Part shown: one piece after another, positions 44,661 to 53,224 of the stretch
Numbering within the stretch: the stretch's first letter is position 1
Layout of the letters: every line of letters starts with the position of its first letter
Assembly: GCA_019694135.1 (NCBI GenBank)
Contig: JAIBCM010000002.1
Location: 334,143 to 398,142, forward strand
DNA length: 64,000 nucleotides
Direction: 5' to 3'
Source: Verrucomicrobiia bacterium
GTDB lineage: Bacteria > Verrucomicrobiota > Verrucomicrobiia > JADLBR01 > JAIBCM01
Position numbers and translations under genes: made by a program
The notes under the pieces: model-generated
Databases searched by the model: none
Told to the model about the DNA's origin: nothing
Seen by the model: only the letters and a program-made list of their open reading frames with translations

Positions 44661-44975
44661 TTATTTTTCGATGCTATGCAGCCACCAACGCGTACGTGTG
44701 CTTTTCGCTTTGCCAAAACTACGTTGGAAATAGACGCGCAAGAGTGTGCCGTCTTTGGTTTGCAATCGATAACTGTGTTTTCTTAAGTATCGTTCGCCAC
44801 TACCATGTTTACAATCGCCATATTCTTTCCATTGTGCAACTACTTTGGTGATGATGAATTTTTCATCACGCCAAATAAATTTTTTCGGAAGTCCAGGTTC
44901 CCCATAAGCCATGCGTCGAGGATCCAAGCTTTCTTGATCTGGCAGGATAGGTTCGCTGATGAAAGTGCGAGTCAT
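44661..44975 (-). CDS. DUF6504-like protein
   Basis: 104 residues. The layout 'PKKFIWRDEKFIITKVVAQWKEYG', 'SYRLQTKDGTLLRVYFQRS' and the Trp-rich end 'TRWWLHSIE' match DUF6504, a small family with a beta-rich fold of unknown function. It is convergent with the oxidase, 63 bases apart, and its start is 7 bases after the OYE stop, so it is likely in one unit with it. Confidence 0.75.
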   Translation of the reverse strand: MTRTFISEPILPDQESLDPRRMAYGEPGLPKKFIWRDEKFIITKVVAQWKEYGDCKHGSGERYLRKHSYRLQTKDGTLLRVYFQRSFGKAKSTRTRWWLHSIEK

Positions 44976-44982
44976 TCGAGAT

Positions 44983-46065
44983 TTAACTCTTTTTTACTGT
45001 GTTGTTTTTTGAAACTTCAAGAAATGGGTAATCGACATAGCCTTGAGGGCCTGAAGCGTAGAAAGTCTCAGGAGTGGGTTCATTCAAGGAGGCGTCTTGA
45101 GCAAATCTTTGAGGAAGATCGGGATTAGCAATAAATAGTTTACCAAATGCAATGGCGTCAGCTTCACCAGTTTGAAGTACTTGCTCGGCAGTTTTTTGAG
45201 TGAAATTTTCGTTGGCAATATAAATTCCACCAAAAGCTTTTTTTATTTCAGGGCCGATACGATTAGGGCCTAGAGACTCACGAACACATAGGAAAGCAAG
45301 TTTGCGTTGACCAAGTTGATGTGCAAGGTAAGTGAAAATTTCTTTCGGGTTGGAATCATGCATATCGTGCGTATCCCCTCGTGGAGAAAGATGGTAACCC
45401 ACACGGTCGGAACCCCAAATTTTTATGACGGCATCGGCCACTTCTAGCATCAGTCGAGTACGATTTTCTAAAGAGCCTCCATATTGGTCAGTGCGATGGT
45501 TGGTTCCATCTTGTAGAAACTGGTCCAAGAGATAACCGTTGGCGCCATGAATTTCGACTCCATCAAAACCAGATTCTTTGGCATTGAGAGCGCCTTGGCG
45601 GTAAGCTTCGATGACGCTCGAAATTTCGCTCGTTTCTAAAGCTCGCGGTGCAACAAAAGGTTTTTGAGGTCGCACTAAACTCACGTGGCCCTTGGCTGGA
45701 ATAGCACTTGGAGCAACGGGAAGTTTGCCATTGAGATACATTGGATCAGAAATACGTCCAACATGCCAAAGTTGTAACAACATTTTTCCACCGCTCTCAT
45801 GAACGGATTTGGTAATGGTTTTCCACCCCTCAATCTGTTCTTTGGACCAAATCCCTGGTGTGTTGGGATATCCAACTCCCATGGGAGAAACTGCCGTGGC
45901 TTCTGAAAAAATCAAACCGGCGGAAGCGCGTTGAGTGTAGTACTTTTTCATGAGCTCGTTGGGCACGCGACCTTCACTGGCTCGACAACGGGTGAGGGGC
46001 GCCATGAAAATGCGATTGGGCAGGGATAAAGCGCCGATTTGAATAGAATCAAAAAGAGAAGTCAT
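44983..46065 (-). CDS. Old Yellow Enzyme family FMN-dependent alkene reductase
   Basis: 360 residues. TIM-barrel FMN enzyme with 'NRIFMAPLTRCRASEGRVPN', 'SEATAVSPMGVGYPNTPGIW', 'LLQLWHVGRIS', the His-x2-Asn pair in 'FDGVEIHGANGYLLDQFLQD' and 'YGGSLENRTRLMLEV'. It matches NemA-type N-ethylmaleimide/xenobiotic reductases that use NAD(P)H to reduce activated alkenes and nitro compounds. All catalytic residues are present. It stands 120 bases from rsmH. Confidence 0.95.
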   Translation of the reverse strand: MTSLFDSIQIGALSLPNRIFMAPLTRCRASEGRVPNELMKKYYTQRASAGLIFSEATAVSPMGVGYPNTPGIWSKEQIEGWKTITKSVHESGGKMLLQLWHVGRISDPMYLNGKLPVAPSAIPAKGHVSLVRPQKPFVAPRALETSEISSVIEAYRQGALNAKESGFDGVEIHGANGYLLDQFLQDGTNHRTDQYGGSLENRTRLMLEVADAVIKIWGSDRVGYHLSPRGDTHDMHDSNPKEIFTYLAHQLGQRKLAFLCVRESLGPNRIGPEIKKAFGGIYIANENFTQKTAEQVLQTGEADAIAFGKLFIANPDLPQRFAQDASLNEPTPETFYASGPQGYVDYPFLEVSKNNTVKKS

Positions 46066-46185
46066 ATTTTAAGTTTTGAAAATAAAAACGTATATCAAAC
46101 TAACATGCACTTTAATTAGTAACAATAATTAATCTTTTGCACTTTTTTTAAAAAAATTCGTGTTCGCGATAATAGAAAGAGGGGG

Positions 46186-47199
46186 TTAGTTTAATATAGC
46201 CCAACGTAATTTAGCTGAAGTAGCACGCGGGTTGGAATGACATTCTTCAGCATTTGGCCGAATGACATCTTGAGCTATTTCACGATAAATTCCTTGTTGT
46301 AGACCTTCTTTAAAAGTTTTTTTGACGCGTCGATCTTCGCCGGAGTGAAAGGTTAAAATGGCAACGCGTCCTTCGGGATTCAGGCAAAAAGGGAGTTGTC
46401 TTAAGAAGGCTTCTAATGCGGAAAATTCGCCATTAACGGCAATGCGTAGTGCTTGGAAAACGCGTCGAACAGTTTGATCTTTTTCTTGAGATTCTAAACG
46501 GGGTAGTGTGTTGTGAATCGCTTTGACTAAAGTTGAAGTCGTAAAGAAGGTTTTTCCGGCTAAAGCAGATGCTAAAATTTCTGCATTGGGTTCATCAGCA
46601 TTTTCTATGAGCAAAGTTTTTAAAGAGTCAGAAGTTATTTTTTCTAAAAAAATGGAAGCAGGTTGACCTTTTTGTGGATTCATTCGCATGTCCAACGGCC
46701 CTTCTAATTTTACGGAAAATCCTCGAGAGGGATTATCGAGTTGCATGGAAGAAACGCCAAGGTCAGCCAAAATGATATCGGCCTTATGCCATTGTAATTT
46801 AGCTAAAGCTTTGGTGATTCCAGCAAAGTTAATGTGAAAAATTACAAAATTGCCTTCATTAAATCCTAATTTACGCAATCGTGTTTCAGTTTTATTTAGT
46901 TCGATAGAGTCAACATCCATTCCCAGTAATCTGCCATTGGGCTGTAGGCGAGCTAGAATTTCTTGAGCGTGTCCACCATAACCGAGAGTGCAATCGACCG
47001 CGGTTTCGCCTGGTTGTGGAGACAAGATTTCTAGAATTTCTTGGACCATGATGGGTCGATGCATGCCTACAGGCGTTTTTCCTGAAGCGATAACTTTTGC
47101 GAGTGTTTCTTGATAACGCTCAGGTTGATGCTCTTTATACTTTTCCTCAAATCGTCTCGGATTTTTGCCAGAATAACGAGGGCGACGTTTTCTTAACAT
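46186..47199 (-). CDS. rsmH: 16S rRNA (cytosine-1402-N4)-methyltransferase
   Basis: 337 residues from ATG 47199; a TTG at 47205 is an alternative. 'GMHRPIMVQEILEIL' and 'VDCTLGYGGHAQEIL' are the SAM-binding start, and 'DLGVSSMQLDNPSRGFS' and 'VRRVFQALRIAVNGEF' are RsmH signatures. The N-terminal 45 residues are basic and extend beyond the usual start. It is normally linked to mraZ and ftsL in the division cluster; here it is not, since the flanking genes are OYE and two orphan genes. Confidence 0.95.
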   Translation of the reverse strand: MLRKRRPRYSGKNPRRFEEKYKEHQPERYQETLAKVIASGKTPVGMHRPIMVQEILEILSPQPGETAVDCTLGYGGHAQEILARLQPNGRLLGMDVDSIELNKTETRLRKLGFNEGNFVIFHINFAGITKALAKLQWHKADIILADLGVSSMQLDNPSRGFSVKLEGPLDMRMNPQKGQPASIFLEKITSDSLKTLLIENADEPNAEILASALAGKTFFTTSTLVKAIHNTLPRLESQEKDQTVRRVFQALRIAVNGEFSALEAFLRQLPFCLNPEGRVAILTFHSGEDRRVKKTFKEGLQQGIYREIAQDVIRPNAEECHSNPRATSAKLRWAILN

Positions 47200-47217
47200 G
47201 AACAAAAGTGTGATTAG

Positions 47218-47547
47218 CTAAATTTTGCGTTTTTTAATAATAAATACGATTGTCGGCCATACGAAAAAAATTACTAACGACCATAATAAAATAGATTTAT
47301 CTAACCCTTTTAGAAAGTTCAAATTGTCTGAATGATCGCTAAGCCATGCTATAAGTAAATAACCTAACATACTTGCCAATATACCTATCATATGTGGAAA
47401 AATGGGTAGAGTATTTAATTTAACCTTCATGCGTTTTGATTTAACCCAAGCATAGAAAAAACAAATAATAAGTACAATTAATAGAATTATACTTAAAGCC
47501 ACCGATGAGATAAGAGCGTCAAATCCAGCAAAACTAATGTCACTCAT
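47218..47547 (-). CDS. Small membrane protein, three to four helices
   Basis: 109 residues and AT-rich. Hydrophobic helices near 13-35, 43-66 and 80-103 surround a short charged loop ('WVKSKRMKVKL'), and a Lys/Arg tail ends it. No family is recognised. It lies 9 bases after the lipoprotein gene and 18 bases before rsmH, so it may share their transcript. Confidence 0.6.
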   Translation of the reverse strand: MSDISFAGFDALISSVALSIILLIVLIICFFYAWVKSKRMKVKLNTLPIFPHMIGILASMLGYLLIAWLSDHSDNLNFLKGLDKSILLWSLVIFFVWPTIVFIIKKRKI

Positions 47548-47556
47548 AATTTATTT

Positions 47557-47967
47557 TTAAATAGGAATCGTTGAAACCTTTTCGACGGGATATTCGTTGT
47601 CTTTGCTTTCATTCATATCTTGGCGATAAACTTCAAGTTGGTTAGAATGTCTCATTACGAAAAGAAGATTTCCAAAACCCGCATGCCAAGATTTAGCAGC
47701 TATTAAAGTATTAGAAGGAAGGCCGTAATCTGAAAATTCTTTAGGATCAAGTTCTCGATAGTAACCCTTAGCGCGTGAAATAATTTGATAGCTTTCTCCG
47801 TTTACATTAAGAGTGACATTGCCTTTAGGTTCATCTCTATTTTCAGTTTGAGAGTTGTAAGCACAAGAGCCGCGAAACTCCCAAGTCATTTGTGAAGCAT
47901 TGCCACCTCCCCTATTTGAGGCACATCCGCAAAGTAACATTGTTATAAATAAAAAATAAGATTTCAT
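47557..47967 (-). CDS. Small lipoprotein of unknown function
   Basis: 136 residues. Lipobox at 'MLLCGCASN' gives the acylated Cys near residue 15. A short Gly-rich linker is followed by a beta-rich domain ('GNVTLNVNGESYQIISR', 'NLLFVMRHSNQLEVYRQ'). No family recognised. It is directly upstream of the small membrane protein and is AT-rich compared with aceF. It may be a recent insertion between aceF and rsmH. Confidence 0.65.
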   Translation of the reverse strand: MKSYFLFITMLLCGCASNRGGGNASQMTWEFRGSCAYNSQTENRDEPKGNVTLNVNGESYQIISRAKGYYRELDPKEFSDYGLPSNTLIAAKSWHAGFGNLLFVMRHSNQLEVYRQDMNESKDNEYPVEKVSTIPI

Positions 47968-48033
47968 GAAAAAAAGTATGAACTTTACTGATTAAGTTCA
48001 ATTCGAAGTTTGAAATTTTTAATGAATTTTAAA

Positions 48034-49602
48034 TTATAAGCCTAAAAAACTTACTGCGAAATTTTCTAAAATTTCTGCGATGCGGCGGGTAAAGCGAGCG
48101 CCATCGGCGCCGTCGACGATGCGGTGATCGTAAGTGACGCAGAGTGGACACATCAAACGAGGTTTAAAGGTTGTGCCATCCCAGATGGGTTGGATTTGGC
48201 CTCGCGAGATGCCCAAAATAGCGGCTTGAGGAGGATTGACTAACGGAGTGAAATGGTTACCGCCAATACCGCCTAAATTGGAAATGGTAAAGGTGGCACC
48301 TTGCATTTCGTTAGCGGTTACTTTGCGGTCGCGAGCTTTTTGGGCAAGAGTTGCAATTTCTAAAGAGATTTCTTTGATTGATTTTTTATCCGCATCACGA
48401 ATCACGGGCACTAATAAACCGTTTTCCGTGTCGACTGCAACGCCGATGTGATAATATTTTTTTTGAATTAAAAGACCCTTCGTTAAATCGATCGAAGTAT
48501 TAAATTGTGGAAATTCTTGTAATGCTTGTGCAGCAGCTTTGATGGCAAAAGAAGTAACCGAGAGGACGCCACCTTGTTGTTTAATCTGTGGGGCAAATTT
48601 TTTACGAATGAGGTCGAGCTCTGTAATGTCAGCTTGATCGGAATGAGTGACCATAGGAATGGACCAGGACCAGGCCATTTGATCGGCAATTTTTTTACGC
48701 AACGAGGTGAGAGGTTTTTCTTCAATGGGTCCCCATTGCGAAAAATCGGGTAAAGGTTGTGTCAGTTTTACACCGCCTTCACGAACAAAGGTTTTAACAT
48801 CTTCTTGAGTGATGCGTTCGCCCTGGCCAGAAACTTGAGCTAAGTTGACTCCTAATTCTCTTGCAAATCGGCGTGTAGCCGGTGCGGCGTAGACTTTATC
48901 GCCATCGGTTGTGGAAGAAGGAATGACAGTTTTTTCTGAAAATTCTTTGTTTGCCGGTTGTTCGCTTTTTGTTTTTTGTGGTGTTTCGGGAATTTCAGTT
49001 TCGTGTGATTTTTCTGCTATGGTCGCCTGTATTTCTAAAAGCAAAGAGCCTACTTTGACTTTGTCTCCTTCTTTTATAAGGACTTTAGTGATTTTGCCTT
49101 GAGCTGGAGAAGGAATTTCTGCGACAGCTTTATCGGTTTCAATTTCTAAAAGAGTTTGATCCTTGTCCACGGAATCACCAGTTTTGACAAGAACTTTAAC
49201 AATTTCCCCACCTTCAATGCCTTCCCCTAAACTCGGAAGTTTAACTTCTTGTAATTGAGTTTTTGTGGCCGATGATTTTTTAGCTTCTTCTTTCTTTTTC
49301 TCTTCTTTTTTCGATTCTTCTTTTGGTGGGGTTGCCACTTTCTTTTCTGGCTCTTTTTCTTTTTCGTTGGGATCCATTTCTAATAAAGGACTCCCAACTT
49401 TAATTTTATCTCCGGATTTTACTAAAATTTTAGTTACTTTTCCTGATTTTGCTGAGGGCACTTCAGCCACGGCCTTATCCGTTTCAACTTCAAGAAGAGT
49501 TTGGTTTTGTTCTACGTGATCGCCTTCTTTCACTAAAACTTTGACAACATCGCCACTTTCGATGCCTTCGCCTAAATCGGGGAGTAAAACGGGTTCTGAC
49601 AT
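48034..49602 (-). CDS. aceF: Pyruvate dehydrogenase E2, dihydrolipoyl acetyltransferase, two lipoyl domains
   Basis: 522 residues. Two lipoyl domains at about 1-78 and 115-190, each with the lipoylated Lys in 'VETDKAVAEVPS' or 'IETDKAVAEIPS', joined by Lys/Glu-rich linkers. A peripheral-subunit-binding domain ('VYAAPATRRFARELGVNLAQV') lies near 245. The catalytic domain ends 'CVTYDHRIVDGADGARFTRR' with the His-x3-Asp-Gly motif. It passes acetyl groups to CoA. The start is 2 bases after the aceE stop, so the two form an operon. E3 (lpd) is not in the window. Confidence 0.95.
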   Translation of the reverse strand: MSEPVLLPDLGEGIESGDVVKVLVKEGDHVEQNQTLLEVETDKAVAEVPSAKSGKVTKILVKSGDKIKVGSPLLEMDPNEKEKEPEKKVATPPKEESKKEEKKKEEAKKSSATKTQLQEVKLPSLGEGIEGGEIVKVLVKTGDSVDKDQTLLEIETDKAVAEIPSPAQGKITKVLIKEGDKVKVGSLLLEIQATIAEKSHETEIPETPQKTKSEQPANKEFSEKTVIPSSTTDGDKVYAAPATRRFARELGVNLAQVSGQGERITQEDVKTFVREGGVKLTQPLPDFSQWGPIEEKPLTSLRKKIADQMAWSWSIPMVTHSDQADITELDLIRKKFAPQIKQQGGVLSVTSFAIKAAAQALQEFPQFNTSIDLTKGLLIQKKYYHIGVAVDTENGLLVPVIRDADKKSIKEISLEIATLAQKARDRKVTANEMQGATFTISNLGGIGGNHFTPLVNPPQAAILGISRGQIQPIWDGTTFKPRLMCPLCVTYDHRIVDGADGARFTRRIAEILENFAVSFLGL

Positions 49603-49604
49603 AA

Positions 49605-52283
49605 CTAAGCAAAAAGGGAGAAAGGTTTTTTAGGATCAACACCTAAATCTTTGATGGCTTTGGCAACGATTTCGGGTTTGATTTCACCGCGTTGCGCTAA
49701 CGCATGAAGAGTGGCGATAGTAATGCATTCGGCATCGATTTCAAAGTGGCGACGCAGATTTTTTCTGGATTCGCTGCGACCAAACCCATCTGTGCCCAAA
49801 GTAGTTAAGCCACCTGGAACCCAAGACGCGATTTGATCGGGAACCAATCGCATATAATCAGAGGCTGCTATCACAGGGCCTTTTTCTTTTTCTAAAAGTT
49901 CCGTGACGTAAGGTTTTTTAGGTTTTTGGGTGGGGTTAAGCATGTTCCATCGTGTGACCTCCATCGCATCGTAACGCAGTTGTTTGTAACTTGTCGCGCT
50001 CCAAATATCAGCGGAAACTCCGTAACGCTCCGCTAAAATGGTTTGAGCATCTAGAGCGCAATTAATAATCGTAGCGCTGCCTAAGATTTGTGCCTGCAGT
50101 TTTTTATTCTTTGGACCGGCCTTAAATTTATAAAGACCTTTTAAGATGCCTTCTTCCACGCCCTTGGGCATGGGAGCCATGGCATAATCTTCATTTTGCA
50201 AAGTTAGATAGTAGAAAATATCTTCGCCTTTTTCATACATGCGCTTGAGACCATTTTGGATGATGACAGCGATTTCGTAAGCAAACGCAGGGTCGTAAGC
50301 CATCACGTTGGGCACGGTGGCGGCAAGAATATGGCTATGACCATCTTCGTGTTGCAAACCTTCACCATTTAGTGTTGTGCGACCTGCTGTGGCGCCTAAT
50401 AAAAATCCTTTTGTGCGCGAATCGGCTGCGGCCCAAATCAAATCGCCAATGCGTTGAAATCCAAACATGGAGTAAAAAATGAAGAAGGGAATCATGTTTA
50501 CGCCGTGCACGGAGTAAGAAGTGCCCGCGGCAATGAAGGAAGAAATGGCGCCTGCTTCGCTAATGCCTTCTTCCAGAATTTGTCCGTTCTTGGCTTCTTT
50601 GTAAGGCATGAGTGATCCGGCATCAACGGGATCGTAGAGTTGGCCCAAGCAGGAATAAATGCCATACTTTCTAAACATACCCTCCATACCAAACGTGCGT
50701 GCTTCATCGGGAATAATCGGCACGATAAATTTGCCGATTTCTGGATGATTCATGAGTTTGGCTAAAATATCGCGAAATGATCGTGTGGTTGAGCTGGCTT
50801 TGTCTTTAGGAGTTCCTTCGAAAAATTCTTTAAATTCAGAAAGTTTTGGTGCGCTAAATTTAGGTGTTTTAGTATTGCGATGAGGCAAGTAACCCCCCAA
50901 AGCTTCGCGCTGTTGACGTAAATATTTAAGTTCGGGGCTATCATCAGAAGGTTTATAAAATTTGGCTTGTAGCGCTTCTTCATCATTAAGTGAGATGCCA
51001 AAACGCGTTCGGAAATGAAGCAAGGCAGGCTCTTGCAGTTTTTTCTGTTGATGCGCAACATTAACACCTTCGCCATATTCGCCGAGGCCGTAGCCTTTGA
51101 TTGTTTTCACTAGAATGACAGTGGGTTGACCTTTATGATGAATAGCAGCGTGATAAGCGGCATACATTTTAATGGGATCATGTCCACCGCGACGAATGCG
51201 TTGCACTTGTTCATCAGATAGACGCTCGGCGATTTCCAATGTTTCCGGATAAGCGCCAAAAAAATGTTTGCGAACATATTCGCCAGAGCTCACAGAATAT
51301 TTTTGGTATTGGCCATCGACGACTTCCATCATGCGTTTAAGCAACAATCCTTTGGTGTCAGCTGCTAAAAGCGCATCCCATTCTGAGCCCCAAATGACTT
51401 TGATGACATTCCAACCCGCACCTCGAAAAGCGGCTTCTAATTCTTGAATAATTTTCCCGTTGCCGCGCACGGGGCCATCGAGCCGTTGCAAATTGCAGTT
51501 CACAACCCAAGTAAGGTTATCGAGATTTTCTCTAGCAGCTAGAGTGATTGAGCCCAAGGATTCTGGTTCATCACATTCGCCATCGCCTAAAAAGGCCCAA
51601 ATGCGATTGTTCGAAGTGTCTTTGATACCGCGATGATGCAAGTAGCGATTAAAACGGGCATGATAAATGGACATGATGGGGCCTAACCCCATTGAAACTG
51701 TGGGAAATTGCCAAAAATCAGGCATTAACCAAGGGTGGGGATAAGAAGATAAGCCGCCACCTTTACCCATTTCACGACGAAAGTTTTCAAGTTGTTGTTC
51801 TGTAATGCGGCCTTCCAAAAAAGCGCGCGCATAGATGCCAGGCGAAGCATGGCCTTGAAAATAAACGTGATCACCGCCACCTTCTGCTCGCGGTCCTTTG
51901 AAAAAATGATTGAACCCGACCTCCAATATAGTGGCTGAAGAGGCGTAAGTTGAAATATGGCCGCCAATGCCGTCCTCTTCTTTATTGGCACGAACGACCA
52001 TTGCCATGGCGTTCCAGCGCACCAAACTTTTGATGCGACGCTCCATTTCCCAGTCACCCGGTTTGGCGGGTTCTTTTTCGGGCGGAATAGTGTTGCAATA
52101 AGGCGTGGTTTGTTGAGATGGCATTTCTACGCCAGTGCGACGAGCTTTGGCTTCCAATTGATCCAATAGCCAAAGCGCGCGTTCTGGCCCTTTTTCGTGT
52201 AACACATAATCTAGTGAATCGATCCATTCCTGTGTTTCCTGGGGATCGTAATCGTGTGTTCCGTTTTTATTTTTTTGTGCCAT
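49605..52283 (-). CDS. aceE: Pyruvate dehydrogenase E1, homodimeric type
   Basis: 892 residues, full length for the alpha2 E1. 'VYFQGHASPGIYARAFLEGR' and 'FLGDGECDEPESLGSI' hold the TDP and magnesium site (Gly-Asp-Gly ... Asn). 'GEYGEGVNVAHQQKK', 'GAISSFIAAGTSYS' and 'QHEDGHSHILA' match later E1 elements. It decarboxylates pyruvate and reduces the lipoyl group of AceF. A ribosome site AGGA lies about 9 bases before ATG 52283. The homodimeric form is usual in gammaproteobacteria and some other phyla. Confidence 0.96.
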   Translation of the reverse strand: MAQKNKNGTHDYDPQETQEWIDSLDYVLHEKGPERALWLLDQLEAKARRTGVEMPSQQTTPYCNTIPPEKEPAKPGDWEMERRIKSLVRWNAMAMVVRANKEEDGIGGHISTYASSATILEVGFNHFFKGPRAEGGGDHVYFQGHASPGIYARAFLEGRITEQQLENFRREMGKGGGLSSYPHPWLMPDFWQFPTVSMGLGPIMSIYHARFNRYLHHRGIKDTSNNRIWAFLGDGECDEPESLGSITLAARENLDNLTWVVNCNLQRLDGPVRGNGKIIQELEAAFRGAGWNVIKVIWGSEWDALLAADTKGLLLKRMMEVVDGQYQKYSVSSGEYVRKHFFGAYPETLEIAERLSDEQVQRIRRGGHDPIKMYAAYHAAIHHKGQPTVILVKTIKGYGLGEYGEGVNVAHQQKKLQEPALLHFRTRFGISLNDEEALQAKFYKPSDDSPELKYLRQQREALGGYLPHRNTKTPKFSAPKLSEFKEFFEGTPKDKASSTTRSFRDILAKLMNHPEIGKFIVPIIPDEARTFGMEGMFRKYGIYSCLGQLYDPVDAGSLMPYKEAKNGQILEEGISEAGAISSFIAAGTSYSVHGVNMIPFFIFYSMFGFQRIGDLIWAAADSRTKGFLLGATAGRTTLNGEGLQHEDGHSHILAATVPNVMAYDPAFAYEIAVIIQNGLKRMYEKGEDIFYYLTLQNEDYAMAPMPKGVEEGILKGLYKFKAGPKNKKLQAQILGSATIINCALDAQTILAERYGVSADIWSATSYKQLRYDAMEVTRWNMLNPTQKPKKPYVTELLEKEKGPVIAASDYMRLVPDQIASWVPGGLTTLGTDGFGRSESRKNLRRHFEIDAECITIATLHALAQRGEIKPEIVAKAIKDLGVDPKKPFSLFA

Positions 52284-52366
52284 GGCTGTATCCTATTTTT
52301 GGGGCGTTTTATTAATACAAGAAAAATAAAATTCTGCTAGTGCCTTTTCAGAAAAAAATAAGCCAT

Positions 52367-53224
52367 TTAATTTATGCGTTTTACATTGACTTGAACCGTC
52401 AGGTTCAAGGATTGAGAGCCTTGATAAGTGCCGCGGAAAGGGGGCACATCGGAATAATCGCGGCCTATTGCTAGCACGATATGTCGATTTTCGGTAAAAA
52501 TCCCATTGGTAGGATCATAGCCTCTCCAGGTTTGGTCAGGCATGAGAACTTCCACCCAGGCGTGACTGGCTTCCGCGCCTACGAGTTCAGGTTGGTTCGC
52601 GGAGCTGCTACTTTCAATATAGCCACTGACATAGCGAGTGGGAATTTGTGCTGTTCTCAAAACAGCGAGCATAAAATGGGCAAAGTCTTGGCAGACTCCT
52701 TGTTTCGTTTTTGCGATTTGAATAGCAGGTGTTTCAACGGTTGTTGTGCCAGATTCATAGTGAAAATGCTCGTTAATAAAGCGAGTGAAATCGAAGAGAG
52801 CTTCGCCTAAGGGTTTGGGGGCAGGAAACCATTTTGAAATAAATCGTTCAAAGGGTTTTCCCAATGGAACTAAAAGAGTGGAAGCCAAAAAATCAAAGTA
52901 ATCGGGCGTGAGGCTTTGATAAAGTTGTTGAGCGGATTGGATAGAAAGGGGCTCTGAGTGATAAGGTTGGGCTGCAATTTCTACTTCGCATTGGGAAAGA
53001 ATTTTCATTTCTTCATGGCGTGATGCTAAAGAAAAAAACTCAACCTGATTACCGTAGTGGTCGAGATAAGAATTGACTTGGGTTTCAGGATAGATGGTTA
53101 GGATGCGTTGTTTTAATTTTTGATGAGGCGTTGCTAGAGGAGCGAGGCGAAGCTCGGCAAAAGATTCCATCACGGGACCGGAATAATGGTAGTGAGTCAA
53201 GTGTTCGATGCGAAACTGGTTCAT
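52367..53224 (-). CDS. Transglutaminase-like cysteine protease
   Basis: 285 residues. An N-terminal beta domain ('FRIEHLTHYHYSGPVMESFAE'-type, a Bact_transglu_N fold) is followed by the catalytic core with Cys in 'QGVCQDFAHFMLAVLRT', His in 'GAEASHAWVEVLMP' and Asp in 'GYDPTNGI'. This cytoplasmic group occurs beside circularly permuted ATP-grasp and alpha-E genes in what has been predicted to be a peptide-ligase and protease system. The start overlaps the upstream fused gene by 4 bases (ATGA), so translation is coupled. It is the last gene of the cassette. Confidence 0.92.
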   Translation of the reverse strand: MNQFRIEHLTHYHYSGPVMESFAELRLAPLATPHQKLKQRILTIYPETQVNSYLDHYGNQVEFFSLASRHEEMKILSQCEVEIAAQPYHSEPLSIQSAQQLYQSLTPDYFDFLASTLLVPLGKPFERFISKWFPAPKPLGEALFDFTRFINEHFHYESGTTTVETPAIQIAKTKQGVCQDFAHFMLAVLRTAQIPTRYVSGYIESSSSANQPELVGAEASHAWVEVLMPDQTWRGYDPTNGIFTENRHIVLAIGRDYSDVPPFRGTYQGSQSLNLTVQVNVKRIN

